This document shows, piece after piece, positions 36,161 to 46,562 of a stretch of DNA of 55,498 nucleotides. Every line of letters starts with the position of its first letter. The stretch's first letter is position 1. The stretch spans positions 1 through 55,498 of the forward strand of contig JAUSGQ010000028.1 of the NCBI GenBank assembly GCA_030674455.1, read 5' to 3'. The notes under the pieces are model-generated. The model was not told the origin of the DNA. It made no database searches and was given only the letters and a program-made list of their open reading frames with translations. The translations under genes were made by a program, and so were the position numbers. This stretch comes from a bacterium. Lineage in GTDB: Bacteria > Patescibacteriota > Minisyncoccia > Phycocordibacterales > UBA2100.

Positions 36161-36574
36161 ATGAGACAGAAAAGTCTTGGAATGAAGCTAGCACTTATAG
36201 CAGGAATCGTTATGTTTGTTGGCGTCTCCGGTTATTTAATTGTAAAACAATTCGTGCCAACGAGAATGATAATAGTCGGCATAAAAATAGACCCGCCATT
36301 TCAAGTCGCAGGCAACCTGTCCTCTGAAAAAGAAAAAGCACAGGAGGCGGCTATTATTGCAGCTACTGACATAGTACTTGGTGACTTAAGAAAGAACTTG
36401 TACGGCTATGTCGGTCTCAAACGATATAAATATATTCCTTTTTTCGCAATTACAGTGAGCGAAAATGGTTATCAATACTTACTAAAACACCCGCTTGTTA
36501 CTAGTGTTGAGAAGGACCTCGTTGCTAGTGCCACTTCCCATGTTATCGTCCCAAGTACTACTCGGAAGCCCTAG
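36161..36574 (+). CDS. Hypothetical protein, single N-terminal TM
   Basis: 137 aa, GMKLALIAGIVMFVGVSGYLIVKQ anchor. Confidence 0.6.
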   Translation: MRQKSLGMKLALIAGIVMFVGVSGYLIVKQFVPTRMIIVGIKIDPPFQVAGNLSSEKEKAQEAAIIAATDIVLGDLRKNLYGYVGLKRYKYIPFFAITVSENGYQYLLKHPLVTSVEKDLVASATSHVIVPSTTRKP

Positions 36575-38538
36575 ATGCTTACTATGACGGGGATGACGAT
36601 TGGTCTTTTCATTGTCCTCGATAAGAGAAATCGTGAGACGGATTCAGCCAAGTCTTCTCTTGCGTTGTCTAAGTCTGCCGCTCGGGGGTTCCTCATTGAG
36701 CCCTCGACGCTCTTTCTTATAATTAGGCGCGTCTGGTCCATAAGGTCTTTGTTGTCGCGCAGGTAAACGAATCCGCGGGAAATAATGTCGGGAGATTTGT
36801 GAAGCTTGCCCGTTCGGCGGTCAATCGTGGCTACAACGACGCAAAAACCTTCCTGGCCGAGCGCTTTTCTGTCGCGCATCAGTACATCTGAAAGTTCAGA
36901 GACAGTATGTCCTTCAACGACGCGTAATTCAGAAGGCGCCTTCATCGGCAATTTCACGATTTTCTCTCCGCCATTCTGTATCTCGATTATCGAGCCGTTG
37001 TCCGGAACAATTATATTTTTCTCCGGAACGCCAAGTTCTTCTGCAAGGTCGGCATGCACGCGCAGCATGTAGTGATAACCGTGAAGCGGAACAAAGAACT
37101 TCGGTTTGATCTGCCGGTGTATCCACGCAGCTTCCTCGCGGTTGCCGTGGCCGGATGCGTGTACATCGCTCGTGTGGTACGTGATTATATGCGCGCCCTG
37201 GCGCGAGAGATTATCCTTGAGCTTCTGCACAGCGCGTTCGTTGCCTGGAATAACTGAAGATGAAAGCACGACAGTGTCATTCGTATTAATGCGTATAAAT
37301 TTATGGCTCTTGTTGCCGATTCGCATGAGCGAAGCGAATTCGTCGCCCTGCGCGCCGGTTGCGAGGATGATAAGTTTTTCTTGCGGATATTGAGGCATGT
37401 TTTCAACGGCGACTACCGTTTCATCTTTGTGCTTCAGCATTCCGAGTTCGCGGACTATCTCGATATTCGTGCGCATTGAGCGCCCGTCTATGATAATTTT
37501 CTTTCCGTATTTCTCCGCGAGCCGCACTATGAGCATGAGCCGCTCAAGCTGGGAAGCGAATGTGCCGATGATAAGGCGGCCTTTTGCAGGTCGCGCAATA
37601 ATTTCCTCAAGCGTGCGATACACATTTCTTTCTGGTATGGAAAATCCCGGCTGCCACACGTTGGTGCTGTCCATGAGAAGCGCAAGAACTTTGCGCTTGT
37701 GGAACATAGAAAATTCTTTTTTCTCCGCATCGCTGGGCTCCTTTCCGTCGTGGTCCAGCTTGATGTCTCCGGTGAAGACAAGGTCGCCCCATGGAGTCTC
37801 AATAATTACGCCCATGGAATCGGGAACGGTATGAGTTACCGCGAAAAATCGAATTGTCGCTTTCCCCAGTCTTAACGTTTCGTCCTTTTCAACTTCGCGG
37901 ATGCTGATTTCTCTCATCTGGGAGAATTCTTCTTGGCGTTTCTTTATCATCATTCCCGTCAGCTTTCGCGTGTAGATAATCGGATTGCCGATGCGGTCGA
38001 CGATATAGGGAATGCCGCCGATGTGGTCTAAGTGGCCGTGCGTAATGATGAGTCCCCGGATTTTATCGCGATTTTCCTCAACGTAGCCCGTATTCGGAAG
38101 AATGTAATCAATTCCCGGAGTATCCTGCTCGCTGAATGCAAAGCCGCAATCCACGAGCAATATATCGCCTCCGAACTCGACTGCCGTCATGTTGCGTCCG
38201 ATTTCTTCAACTCCACCCAATGGAATAATGCGCACGGTGTCTTCCGCCGGCTTCGGCACTGGGGCTGATTGCGCCCGTCCGCGCGTGTCGGATGAGCGAT
38301 GATGTTCCACCTTAGTGCGCGTGCGGCGCGGCGGTCGTGCCTGATGAGAAGCGCCGAAACTTCGGCGGCCCGGCCTTGCTGGCCTGTGGGCGGGAATTCG
38401 GCCGGGATGCGCAGGAGGAGCGCCCGCAGCTCGTGTCGCGCGCGGCTTGTAGACGCTCGCGCGCGCCTGCAGAGGGGCAGGAGCGTCGCTTGCGGTATTT
38501 GTTTTTGTCTGATTGGTATTTGAACCGGTTGTGTCCAT
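36571..38538 (-). CDS. rnj: Ribonuclease J
   Basis: RIIPLGGVEEIGRNMTAVEFGGDILLVDCGFAF; GLIITHGHLDHIGGIPYIV; YHTSDVHASGHGNREE; Arg/Pro/Ala-rich N-terminal extension. Confidence 0.93.
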   Translation of the reverse strand: MDTTGSNTNQTKTNTASDAPAPLQARASVYKPRATRAAGAPPAHPGRIPAHRPARPGRRSFGASHQARPPRRTRTKVEHHRSSDTRGRAQSAPVPKPAEDTVRIIPLGGVEEIGRNMTAVEFGGDILLVDCGFAFSEQDTPGIDYILPNTGYVEENRDKIRGLIITHGHLDHIGGIPYIVDRIGNPIIYTRKLTGMMIKKRQEEFSQMREISIREVEKDETLRLGKATIRFFAVTHTVPDSMGVIIETPWGDLVFTGDIKLDHDGKEPSDAEKKEFSMFHKRKVLALLMDSTNVWQPGFSIPERNVYRTLEEIIARPAKGRLIIGTFASQLERLMLIVRLAEKYGKKIIIDGRSMRTNIEIVRELGMLKHKDETVVAVENMPQYPQEKLIILATGAQGDEFASLMRIGNKSHKFIRINTNDTVVLSSSVIPGNERAVQKLKDNLSRQGAHIITYHTSDVHASGHGNREEAAWIHRQIKPKFFVPLHGYHYMLRVHADLAEELGVPEKNIIVPDNGSIIEIQNGGEKIVKLPMKAPSELRVVEGHTVSELSDVLMRDRKALGQEGFCVVVATIDRRTGKLHKSPDIISRGFVYLRDNKDLMDQTRLIIRKSVEGSMRNPRAADLDNAREDLAESVSRFLLSRTMKRPIVIPVIVSI

Positions 38539-38563
38539 ACTGTTTGTTAAAGTTAGGTTGTGA

Positions 38564-40363
38564 TTAAATTTGGTTAGTTTTGCTGGTAAAGAAGTTCCAT
38601 ACTCGTTCGGTGTCGCTGTACCATTCATTCACGTTCTGGAATCGTTCAGACGGCGTTGTTAAAGCACCCAGGCGGACACCGAGCAGAGATTTAGGCACGA
38701 CATAGATAAATTCCGGAGAGTAAATAAAGATAGACGGCTGTTCCTTAACGATTATCGACTCGAATGATTTATAAAGCGAATCTCGCTCGCTTCTCGAAAC
38801 GAGTGCCCGCGCGCTCGAGAGAAGGGAATCCGTTTTGGTGTTCGCATACATTGCCAAGTTAAGCCCCGGGTCGTTGCGCTGGCTCGAATGCCAAAAGGCA
38901 AACAAGTCGATGGTGCGGCCGACGACTTCTCCGAATAAAATCGCGTCGTATGCGCGCGGCCTGATGATGTTCGTGTTAAGTTCCGAAAGCGGATATATCT
39001 TCACGTTTACCTGAACTCCAGCCGCTCTCCAAAATTCTGCTATTTTGTTTGCCGTCGCAGAGAGTTCCGGAGAATCCGATGTCGCGAGAGAGATGGAAAG
39101 TGTCTGTTTCTTCTTTTTCCATACGCCGGCTTTCTGGTCGTATGCCCACCCTCCCTTAGAAAGGATGTCGCGCGCCTTTTGAGCCCTCTCCGATGCGCTA
39201 AGCGAGCCGCTGGATTTCGGCGATTGATGATTGCTAATGACGCCGGGCGGTATCGGACCCTCGAGCACGACGCCGTAGCCCTTAAGAACGGAATCAACGA
39301 TTGCCGTTTTATCTATTGCCGCATTGAGCGCGGAACGCACAGAAGCATCTGCAAGCACGGGAGCGTGACCCTGATTGAAGAAGACGCCGAACACGCGGGG
39401 GAGCGGAACATTCATCACAACGCTGTTATCCAAATTCAATAAAGGAAGTCCCGCCGGCGTGATACTCGCTATGCCGCCGACTTTCCCCGAATTGAACGCT
39501 TTGATGAGCGCATCTTCATTGGGATAAAATATGAAATTAATTTTATTGATATAAGGAACTCCAAGAGTAAATTTATCGAACGCCGAAAGGGAATAGCTTG
39601 TCGCCGCCCCCGTGCCGTCCGTCTGCAACGATGTGACTTTATAGGTGCCGCTTCCGATAGGATGCGTATTGAGCGGATGAAAAGGGAATTCTTCCGAACT
39701 CACAGAACTCCACAAATGCTTGGGCAAGATGCCGATAGACGTGTTCTCGAGAAACGGTGCGTATGCGTGTTGGAGTTTAAATACGACAGTTTGCCGGTCC
39801 GGGCTTGAGACAGAGACGCCTTCCCAGTCTGCGCGGCGCGGGCTTTTGATTTCGGGATTTTGTATCGTTTGTATCGTAAAAAGAACGTCATCAGCCGTGA
39901 GCGATGTCCCGTCGTGGAATTTTGCGTCTTCCCGAATGGTGAATGTGTAGGTGGTGCCATCCGGCGCAATTGTGTAACTCTCGGCAAGGTCGGGAATAAT
40001 GGATTCTCCGTTAGAGGAGGTATCGGGAAGGCCGGGAACCGTCCTCATTAATCCCGAAAAGACCAACTGCGTCAGGTCCTCGTCGGACTGCGAAAGTGCG
40101 AGAACCGGATTAATAAAGCGCGGCGGCTCAACAATTCCTTCGGTCAGGGTACCGCCCTCCGCGGGTACGCTCACAGAAACAGCGCTGTTAACTCCCGAAA
40201 GCAGCCCAAGCGCGCTTAGTGCAAGCGTTGCCGAGAAAATGTATAAAACAAGCCTTTCGCCCGGGCTAAATGCACGCAAGCGGTTCTCAAGTTTTGACAA
40301 ATGCACAACGCTTCGCGCGCGCGTAAGCTTTGCGGCTAATTCTTCACGTGTTCCGAATTCCAT
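38564..40363 (-). CDS. Peptide ABC transporter substrate-binding protein (SBP_bac_5)
   Basis: TEGIVEPPRFINPVLALSQSDEDLTQLVFSGLM; YTFTIREDAKFHDGTSLTADDVLFT. Confidence 0.9.
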   Translation of the reverse strand: MEFGTREELAAKLTRARSVVHLSKLENRLRAFSPGERLVLYIFSATLALSALGLLSGVNSAVSVSVPAEGGTLTEGIVEPPRFINPVLALSQSDEDLTQLVFSGLMRTVPGLPDTSSNGESIIPDLAESYTIAPDGTTYTFTIREDAKFHDGTSLTADDVLFTIQTIQNPEIKSPRRADWEGVSVSSPDRQTVVFKLQHAYAPFLENTSIGILPKHLWSSVSSEEFPFHPLNTHPIGSGTYKVTSLQTDGTGAATSYSLSAFDKFTLGVPYINKINFIFYPNEDALIKAFNSGKVGGIASITPAGLPLLNLDNSVVMNVPLPRVFGVFFNQGHAPVLADASVRSALNAAIDKTAIVDSVLKGYGVVLEGPIPPGVISNHQSPKSSGSLSASERAQKARDILSKGGWAYDQKAGVWKKKKQTLSISLATSDSPELSATANKIAEFWRAAGVQVNVKIYPLSELNTNIIRPRAYDAILFGEVVGRTIDLFAFWHSSQRNDPGLNLAMYANTKTDSLLSSARALVSRSERDSLYKSFESIIVKEQPSIFIYSPEFIYVVPKSLLGVRLGALTTPSERFQNVNEWYSDTERVWNFFTSKTNQI

Positions 40364-40506
40364 GACGATAACGATTATCTAATGTCTAGAAATGCTGGTA
40401 ATAATAAGTTCTGAAATTATGTGCGCTTACAACTCGCAATAAACCCCCACGCCTATCACACACAAAGGCGATGCTTCAGAGTGAAGCAAGAAAGCAATTC
40501 AATTGA

Positions 40507-40740
40507 TTAGCTTATGAGCAGATTAACGAGAGCCGATAGTGCAAAGAGAATGCCAAGAATGATGGTAGCAAAGAATAAAGTCTTCTCCAAGCCCCTGCGC
40601 GTGTGGAATCCGGAACTGAAGTTGTCGGCTCCGAATGCGCCGCCTAATGATGCGCCGGTGTGCTGCAATAGAATCGCTAATATAAGAAGCACCGAAAGCG
40701 CTATCTGCAAATACGGCAGTATGCCTTGGAGAGCTACCAT
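40507..40740 (-). CDS. secG: Protein translocase subunit SecG
   Basis: LQIALSVLLILAILLQHTGASLGGAFGADNFSSGFHTRRGLEKTLFFATIILGILF. Confidence 0.9.
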   Translation of the reverse strand: MVALQGILPYLQIALSVLLILAILLQHTGASLGGAFGADNFSSGFHTRRGLEKTLFFATIILGILFALSALVNLLIS

Positions 40741-40992
40741 TAAAAAAAGTGTAGCACGTGTGAAGAAGCAAATCAAATTCCGCGCGCCCGATTCCCTAGA
40801 TTTGAATACTAATTACAATTATACACCATGAAACTAAGTTGTCAAGTTGCGACAAAACGGGGATGACATATAATCCCCAAGCTTTGCGGTGGAAAACCGC
40901 CTACCTGTCTGCGTGCCTGCCTGAGCGGGTACGCCTGCAGTCAGGTGAATCACGCACAGGCAGATTACAAGATTAAGAGTCATTAAGACCCT

Positions 40993-41319
40993 ATGAAGAA
41001 ACAATCCGATATTACTAAAAAGATAATCCAGCCTCTTGCCGACAGAGTTCTGGTTAAGCGCGTAGATTCCGACGACAAGAAATCTCCGGCCGGTATTATC
41101 ATCCCCGACACCGCGCAGAAAGAAAAATCGAAGATCGGACTCGTAGTCGCAGTCGGCCCCGGCAGATACGGCGACGAAGGAGATTTAATTCCCATGACGA
41201 TAAAGGTAGGTTCTAAAGTAGTCTTTAATTCCGGCTGGGATAATGAAGTTGATATGGGAGAAGATGACGAGGAATTTTTCCTCGTTAAAGAAAGCGATAT
41301 TTTAGCTGTCATCAAATAA
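40993..41319 (+). CDS. groES: Co-chaperonin GroES
   Basis: [46 protein letters not shown]-like sequence. Confidence 0.96.
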   Translation: [108 protein letters not shown]

Positions 41320-41363
41320 GTATTTATTAATACCTGTAACCTATAACCTAAAACCTATAACCT

Positions 41364-43025
41364 ATGTCTGCCAAACAAGTAATTTTCGACGAAGAAGTGC
41401 GAAGCGCGCTTAAGAGAGGAGTTGATGTCGTCGCGGGCGCGGTGCGAGTAACGCTTGGGCCGCGAGGCCGCAATGTGGCACTGGACAAGTCTTGGGGCGG
41501 GCCGACCATCACGAATGACGGCGTAACAATCGCGAAAGAAATCACGCTTGCCGACAAATTCGAGAATATGGGCGCCTCTATCGTTAAAGAAGTCGCCACC
41601 AAAACGAACGACAAAGCGGGCGACGGCACGACAACCGCCGTGGTTCTTACCCAGGCAATAGTTCACGAAGGTTTGAAGCGCACAGCGATGGGTGCCAACG
41701 CGATGATAGTGCGCCGCGGAATCGAGCAAGCAGCCAAAGACGCGGTAGAGGCACTGAAAGATATGTCACGTCCTGTAAAGGGCAAGCTCGACATCCGCCA
41801 GGTTGCTTCTATTTCCGCCGAATCCGAAGAGTTGGGAAAGACCATCGCCGATACGGTAGAGAAGGTGGGCAAAGACGGCGTTGTTACAGTCGAGGAGTCG
41901 CAGACCTTCGGCATTGATTCCGATTTTGTTGAAGGAATGGAATTCGACAAGGGATACGTTTCTCCATACATGATAACTAACGCAGAGAGAATGGAAGCGG
42001 AAATGAAAGACCCGTCGATTCTTATTACCGACAAAAAGATCTCAACCGTTAAAGACATTCTGCCGCTTTTGGAGAAATTGGCACAATCGGGGAAGAAAGA
42101 ATTGCTCATTATTGCGGATGATGTGGACGGCGAGGCGCTCGCAACGTTTGTGGTAAACAAACTGCGCGGCATTTTCAGCGTACTCGCGGTTAAGGCTCCT
42201 GGATACGGCGACAGAAAGAAAGAAATGCTGGCTGACATTGCCATTACAGTTGGTGCGCAAGTCGTGTCGGAAGACCTCGGGATCAAAATTGAAAATGCCG
42301 ACTTATCCATGCTCGGCCGCGCCAATCGGGTAGTTGCAACGAAAGATTCGACGGTTCTCGTCGGCGGTAAGGGTAAGAAATCTGATATCGTGGCGCGCAT
42401 CGCCTCGCTGCGAAAGCAATCGGAGAATTCTGATTCGAAATTCGATAAGGAGAAACTCGATGAACGCGTGGCGAAACTTTCCGGCGGCGTTGCTGTCATT
42501 CGAGTCGGAGCGGCCACGGAAACAGAAATGAAGTACCTGAAAGACAAAATCGAAGATGCTGTAAACGCGACTAAAGCCGCCATTGCCGAGGGCATTGTTC
42601 CCGGCGGCGGAGCAGCTCTTGCGAAGGTAGGCGAGAAGCTTCTTAAGAAAATCGATGCAAAGGCGCACGACGAATACACGATCGGATATCGCATACTGCT
42701 TTCAGCGCTTGCCGCGCCTCTTCTTCAAATTGCGAAGAATTCAGGGCGAGAGGATGGCGCCGTCATATTGCGCGAGGTAATTAAAAAGGGCGGAGCGTTT
42801 GGATTTAACGCCAGCGCAGAAGCAGAATCGGAAGAGGGATATATCGTTGACATGTTCGAAGCGGGCATCATCGACCCGGTCAAGGTTACGAGAAGCTGTG
42901 TGGAAAACGCGGCTTCAGCCGCCGCTGTCCTTTTGACCACTGAAGCTGCGGTTGCCGACATCCCTGAGGAAAAGAAAGCTGCCCCTGGCGGCATGCCGGG
43001 AGGAATGGGAGGGGAGGACTACTAA
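41364..43025 (+). CDS. groEL: Chaperonin GroEL
   Basis: [44 protein letters not shown]-terminal GGMPGGMGG. Confidence 0.98.
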   Translation: MSAKQVIFDEEVRSALKRGVDVVAGAVRVTLGPRGRNVALDKSWGGPTITNDGVTIAKEITLADKFENMGASIVKEVATKTNDKAGDGTTTAVVLTQAIVHEGLKRTAMGANAMIVRRGIEQAAKDAVEALKDMSRPVKGKLDIRQVASISAESEELGKTIADTVEKVGKDGVVTVEESQTFGIDSDFVEGMEFDKGYVSPYMITNAERMEAEMKDPSILITDKKISTVKDILPLLEKLAQSGKKELLIIADDVDGEALATFVVNKLRGIFSVLAVKAPGYGDRKKEMLADIAITVGAQVVSEDLGIKIENADLSMLGRANRVVATKDSTVLVGGKGKKSDIVARIASLRKQSENSDSKFDKEKLDERVAKLSGGVAVIRVGAATETEMKYLKDKIEDAVNATKAAIAEGIVPGGGAALAKVGEKLLKKIDAKAHDEYTIGYRILLSALAAPLLQIAKNSGREDGAVILREVIKKGGAFGFNASAEAESEEGYIVDMFEAGIIDPVKVTRSCVENAASAAAVLLTTEAAVADIPEEKKAAPGGMPGGMGGEDY

Positions 43026-43191
43026 GTTCCAATCTACAAATGGATTCCAATCTACAAATATCTACCAATAAATAAGGCTCACATTTGTAGCCCTTCGCCC
43101 GCCTGCGCCGAGGCTTCGGCGGGCAGGTAGCATTCGGATGATTCGTAGATTGGGACATATGCCTATTTCGGCGAAATGCTATAATTACCAC

Positions 43192-43353
43192 ATGGGTAAT
43201 TCAGTCAAAAAGAAGAACGTCGGCAAACGAGCAGGTTCCGGCAGCAAGGATGATTTGAAAGTCATTAAAAAGGAGCTGAAAGCAGAATCTGAACGATTAA
43301 AAGCGCTCGAAGTTCGAGTCGGAGCTATTGAGCAGAATTTATTAGGTAATTAA
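43192..43353 (+). CDS. Small hypothetical coiled-coil protein (53 aa)
   Basis: MGNSVKKKNVGKRAGSGSKDDLKVIKKELKAESERLKALEVRVGAIEQNLLGN. Confidence 0.55.
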   Translation: MGNSVKKKNVGKRAGSGSKDDLKVIKKELKAESERLKALEVRVGAIEQNLLGN

Positions 43354-43367
43354 TAACTGATTAAAAT

Positions 43368-43928
43368 ATGGAGACATCATACATTCTACTTGGCATCGTA
43401 GTCGTTATCGGGCTTTGGGTAGTTTTTGCATATAACCGTTTTGTTACGTTTGTAAACCGCGTCAAAGAAGCCTGGGCTGACATCGACGTGCAGCTGAAGC
43501 GCCGCTACGACCTCATTCCGAATTTGGTGGAGGCCGTAAAGGGGTACGTTCAACATGAGCGCGGGACGTTGGAAAAAGTTACAGAGGCGCGGACTAAGGC
43601 AATGGGCGCTACGACGGTAGCGGAACACGCAGAGGCCGAAAACATGCTTACAGGGGCATTGAAATCTCTGTTCGCAGTTTCCGAGGCGTATCCGGACCTG
43701 AAAGCGAACACAAACTTTATAGAACTCCAGCGGGAGCTTTCTGATACGGAAAATAAGATCCAGGCCGCACGCAGGTTTTACAATGGCGTGGTGCAGGAAT
43801 TAAGCGTTGCTCTCGAATCGTTCCCGTCCAATATCATTGGAAAGGCATTTGGCTTTGCGGCGAGAGACTATTTCGAGCTCGGGGCCGAAGAGCAGGCAGC
43901 AAAACAGCCTGTTAAAGTCAGTTTCTAG
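43368..43928 (+). CDS. lemA: LemA family protein
   Basis: YNRFVTFVNRVKEAWADIDVQLKRRYDLIPNLVEAVKGYVQHE. Confidence 0.95.
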   Translation: METSYILLGIVVVIGLWVVFAYNRFVTFVNRVKEAWADIDVQLKRRYDLIPNLVEAVKGYVQHERGTLEKVTEARTKAMGATTVAEHAEAENMLTGALKSLFAVSEAYPDLKANTNFIELQRELSDTENKIQAARRFYNGVVQELSVALESFPSNIIGKAFGFAARDYFELGAEEQAAKQPVKVSF

Positions 43929-43957
43929 ATACTGCGGGATTTGAACCGCGTTTTCAG

Positions 43958-44785
43958 ATGACCTATAAGTTAGTAGAACCTGAGATTACAAATATCGCAA
44001 AAGCAACGTGGCTAGTCTATAAGGACGCATGGAATAAAGTAAGTACCAAATGGGAATTTTGGGCGATTTTCCTGCTCTTAGTTGTCTTTTTTTGGTATGT
44101 GATCCCTATCATTCTTATTATCTCGTCAATTGTAATACAGTTTTATTTAAGATCTACTTTTTGGAAACAGTTAGCGAAAGTAAATGGATGGCAATATAAG
44201 GATGTATTGCTAAGGTCATTTGTTCTAGAGCGCGGTCGTTCACCGGTTGAAGAATCGGGAATAATGTTTGAACAGGGACACGGAAGGGCCATTACGCATG
44301 AAATCGAAGGAGTTATCGAAGGTCGGCACTTTAGGATTTTTAATTACCAGTTTAACGTTGGCCATGGAAAAAGTAGAGATACTTATTATTACACCGTTTT
44401 CCACTTCAAGTTCAATGGTTTGTTCCCTCACCTTTATTTAAACAATAAAAATAACGCTTGGAGCATAAGCGCTGGCGAAAAGATTCCGCTTCCCGCAGAA
44501 TTCGAAAAGGAGTTTTCCTTATCCGCGCCTCGAAAATATGAAATTGAAGCATTAGAGATATTCACGCCTGATGTTCTGGCCAAGCTGCTTGACGACAATT
44601 TTCCTCACGATGTTGAATTTACCGGCCATGACGTGTATATTTTTACCGACGGTCAGATTAATAATTTCGAGCAATTTGAGAAAGAACTTAATTACGCTCT
44701 GGAACTCGAGGATTTATTCGATGAAAAATTGGACACACATAAATTTCAACAAATCGGTGATATGCCTTATAGTTTAACGCTATGA
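43958..44785 (+). CDS. DUF3137-like membrane protein
   Basis: TM hairpin followed by a soluble domain; between lemA and htpX. Confidence 0.6.
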   Translation: MTYKLVEPEITNIAKATWLVYKDAWNKVSTKWEFWAIFLLLVVFFWYVIPIILIISSIVIQFYLRSTFWKQLAKVNGWQYKDVLLRSFVLERGRSPVEESGIMFEQGHGRAITHEIEGVIEGRHFRIFNYQFNVGHGKSRDTYYYTVFHFKFNGLFPHLYLNNKNNAWSISAGEKIPLPAEFEKEFSLSAPRKYEIEALEIFTPDVLAKLLDDNFPHDVEFTGHDVYIFTDGQINNFEQFEKELNYALELEDLFDEKLDTHKFQQIGDMPYSLTL

Positions 44786-45675
44786 CAACGCTTTACACTC
44801 AACAAAGCAGGAACGTATTCCGAACATGGGTCTTAATGACTGTGTTCTTACTGCTTGTTATTGCCGTTGGGTGGGCTCTTTCGGTTTATTATGGAGACGC
44901 GAACATTCTATACATCGCTGTTGCTTTCTCTCTCATAATGAATGTCGGCGCATACTGGTTTTCCGACAAAGTGGCCATTGCTTCCGTCGGAGCGCATCCT
45001 GCAGACGAAATTGAATATAAAGAATTGCACCGAATCGTGGAAAATCTCGCAATTACTGCCGGATTACCTAAGCCGCGCGTCTATATTATCGAGGATTCGG
45101 CTCCAAATGCGTTTGCGACAGGAAGGGATGCCAAGCACGCCGTCATCGCTGTTACAACGGGCTTGATGCAGCGACTGGAGCGCTCGGAACTAGAGGGCGT
45201 CATCGCGCATGAACTTTCGCACGTAGGAAATCGGGATATTTTAGTCATGACGGTCGCAGTTGTTCTTGTAGGCATTATTTCGGTCGTAGCAAATATCGCG
45301 ATTCGTACAAGTATGTTGGGCGGGCACCGAAATAATAGGAATACCGGCCCGCTCATCGCGGTTGCCGCGATTCTCGCGATGATATTGGCGCCACTTGCTG
45401 CGCAACTCATTCAAATGGCGGTGTCGCGCAAACGAGAATTCTTGGCTGATGCGTCTGGAGCGTTGCTGACGCGCTATCCTGAAGGCCTCGCCTCGGCGTT
45501 GCAAAAAATTGCTTCTTATCAATCTCCAATGCAGCGAGCGTCTACTACGACCGCTCACTTGTTTATTTCAAATCCGTTCGGCCCGCGCGAGGCTGGACAA
45601 TTTATTACGAAACTATTCAGCACGCACCCGCCCGTCGAAGAACGCATCGCCGCCCTGCAGGGGATGAAGGTATAG
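44782..45675 (+). CDS. htpX: Zinc metalloprotease HtpX
   Basis: VIAHELSHVGNRDI (HExxH); KREFLADASGA; LFSTHPPVEERI. Confidence 0.95.
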   Translation: MTTLYTQQSRNVFRTWVLMTVFLLLVIAVGWALSVYYGDANILYIAVAFSLIMNVGAYWFSDKVAIASVGAHPADEIEYKELHRIVENLAITAGLPKPRVYIIEDSAPNAFATGRDAKHAVIAVTTGLMQRLERSELEGVIAHELSHVGNRDILVMTVAVVLVGIISVVANIAIRTSMLGGHRNNRNTGPLIAVAAILAMILAPLAAQLIQMAVSRKREFLADASGALLTRYPEGLASALQKIASYQSPMQRASTTTAHLFISNPFGPREAGQFITKLFSTHPPVEERIAALQGMKV

Positions 45676-45743
45676 ATGTATTAAAACATTAGAAATTTTG
45701 TGCCGGTAGGACAATATTAATCAAACAATCTGATATTTTTAGT

Positions 45744-45769
45744 AAATAGGTCGATATATCGCCCTATTT
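45744..45769. repeat. Palindrome overlapping the stop codon of the TrpR-like gene
   Basis: AAATAGGTCGATATATCGCCCTATTT, one mismatched pair. Confidence 0.85.
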
Positions 45770-46189
45770 GTTTTTATTAGGGTTTACTCCAGAACGTAAT
45801 TTGTCGAGCCTTCTTTGTCCACGCGGACCAGCTATGGATGGCATTCCGGCAGATAAAAATATTTCCAGGTAGTCGATAAAAGACAAGTTTCGGTTGAATA
45901 TCCGGCAAAGCGGGTCAAAGTCACCCGCGATAAGCCGCTTGTGTAATCTCTTTACCGTGGAGCCGCTGACGTGGAGCGTGGTCTCTATCTGATAGTAGGA
46001 TTGGTCGCGCTCTAGCATAGTGATTATAGCCAATCGCTTCGCGAGCATGATACGTTCAGTTGGGGTAAGGATGGAACGCACTCGCGCTTTTCCTCGCGTG
46101 AGATTTGTTGAAAATAAGGCGTCCATAAACGCATCGACGATTTGTATCTCAACTTGCCTCTTTATCTTTCTCTTGGAAACATGAGTCAT
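45764..46189 (-). CDS. TrpR/YerC-family HTH regulator
   Basis: AFMDALFSTNLTRGKARVRSILTPTERIMLAKRLAIITMLERDQSYYQIETTLHVSGSTVKRLHKRL. Confidence 0.8.
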   Translation of the reverse strand: MTHVSKRKIKRQVEIQIVDAFMDALFSTNLTRGKARVRSILTPTERIMLAKRLAIITMLERDQSYYQIETTLHVSGSTVKRLHKRLIAGDFDPLCRIFNRNLSFIDYLEIFLSAGMPSIAGPRGQRRLDKLRSGVNPNKNK

Positions 46190-46209
46190 AGGTCGATATA
46201 TCGACCTAT
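46188..46209. promoter_or_regulatory. Perfect palindrome overlapping the start codon of the TrpR-like gene
   Basis: ATAGGTCGATATATCGACCTAT, 22 bp. Confidence 0.8.
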
Positions 46210-46284
46210 ATTAGCATGTTTCTAATTACACGGTTCTCATAACATGGTTGAGTGGTATTGGATATCGGATATACTGCAAACCAC

Positions 46285-46369
46285 GGAGGGTTCGCATAGC
46301 GGTCTAGTGCGTACGCTTGGAAAGCGTATGTGGGGAAACCCACCGAGGGTTCGAATCCCTCACCCTCCG
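46285..46369 (+). tRNA. tRNA-Ser(GGA)
   Basis: GGAGGGT...TACGC-TTGGAAA-GCGTA, variable arm TGTGGGGAAACCCACC, GAGGG-TTCGAAT-CCCTC-ACCCTCC-G. Confidence 0.95.
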
Positions 46370-46562
46370 CTCTGTAAAGTGGAAAGCGAGCGCCTCTTGC
46401 AGGCAAAATAAGAATGCTGAATACTTCATGATGATTTTATAGTTTCTGTATCAAGCTACGACAATGAGCATTAAGGTCAATACCAATAATCTTAGACCTC
46501 GTCAACAGTACCCACACGAAGCAGGCAAATATGGCGGGAGCCTGTATAATCAATCAATATCT

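Noticed and set aside
40870-40975. Repeat-rich sequence upstream of groES considered as a CIRCE element
   Set aside because: No TTAGCACTC-N9-GAGTGCTAA; only a generic GC-rich inverted repeat (CTGTCTGCGTG...CACGCACAGGCAG).
41663-42694. 343-aa antisense ORF opposite groEL
   Set aside because: Shadow ORF; the sense strand is unambiguous GroEL.
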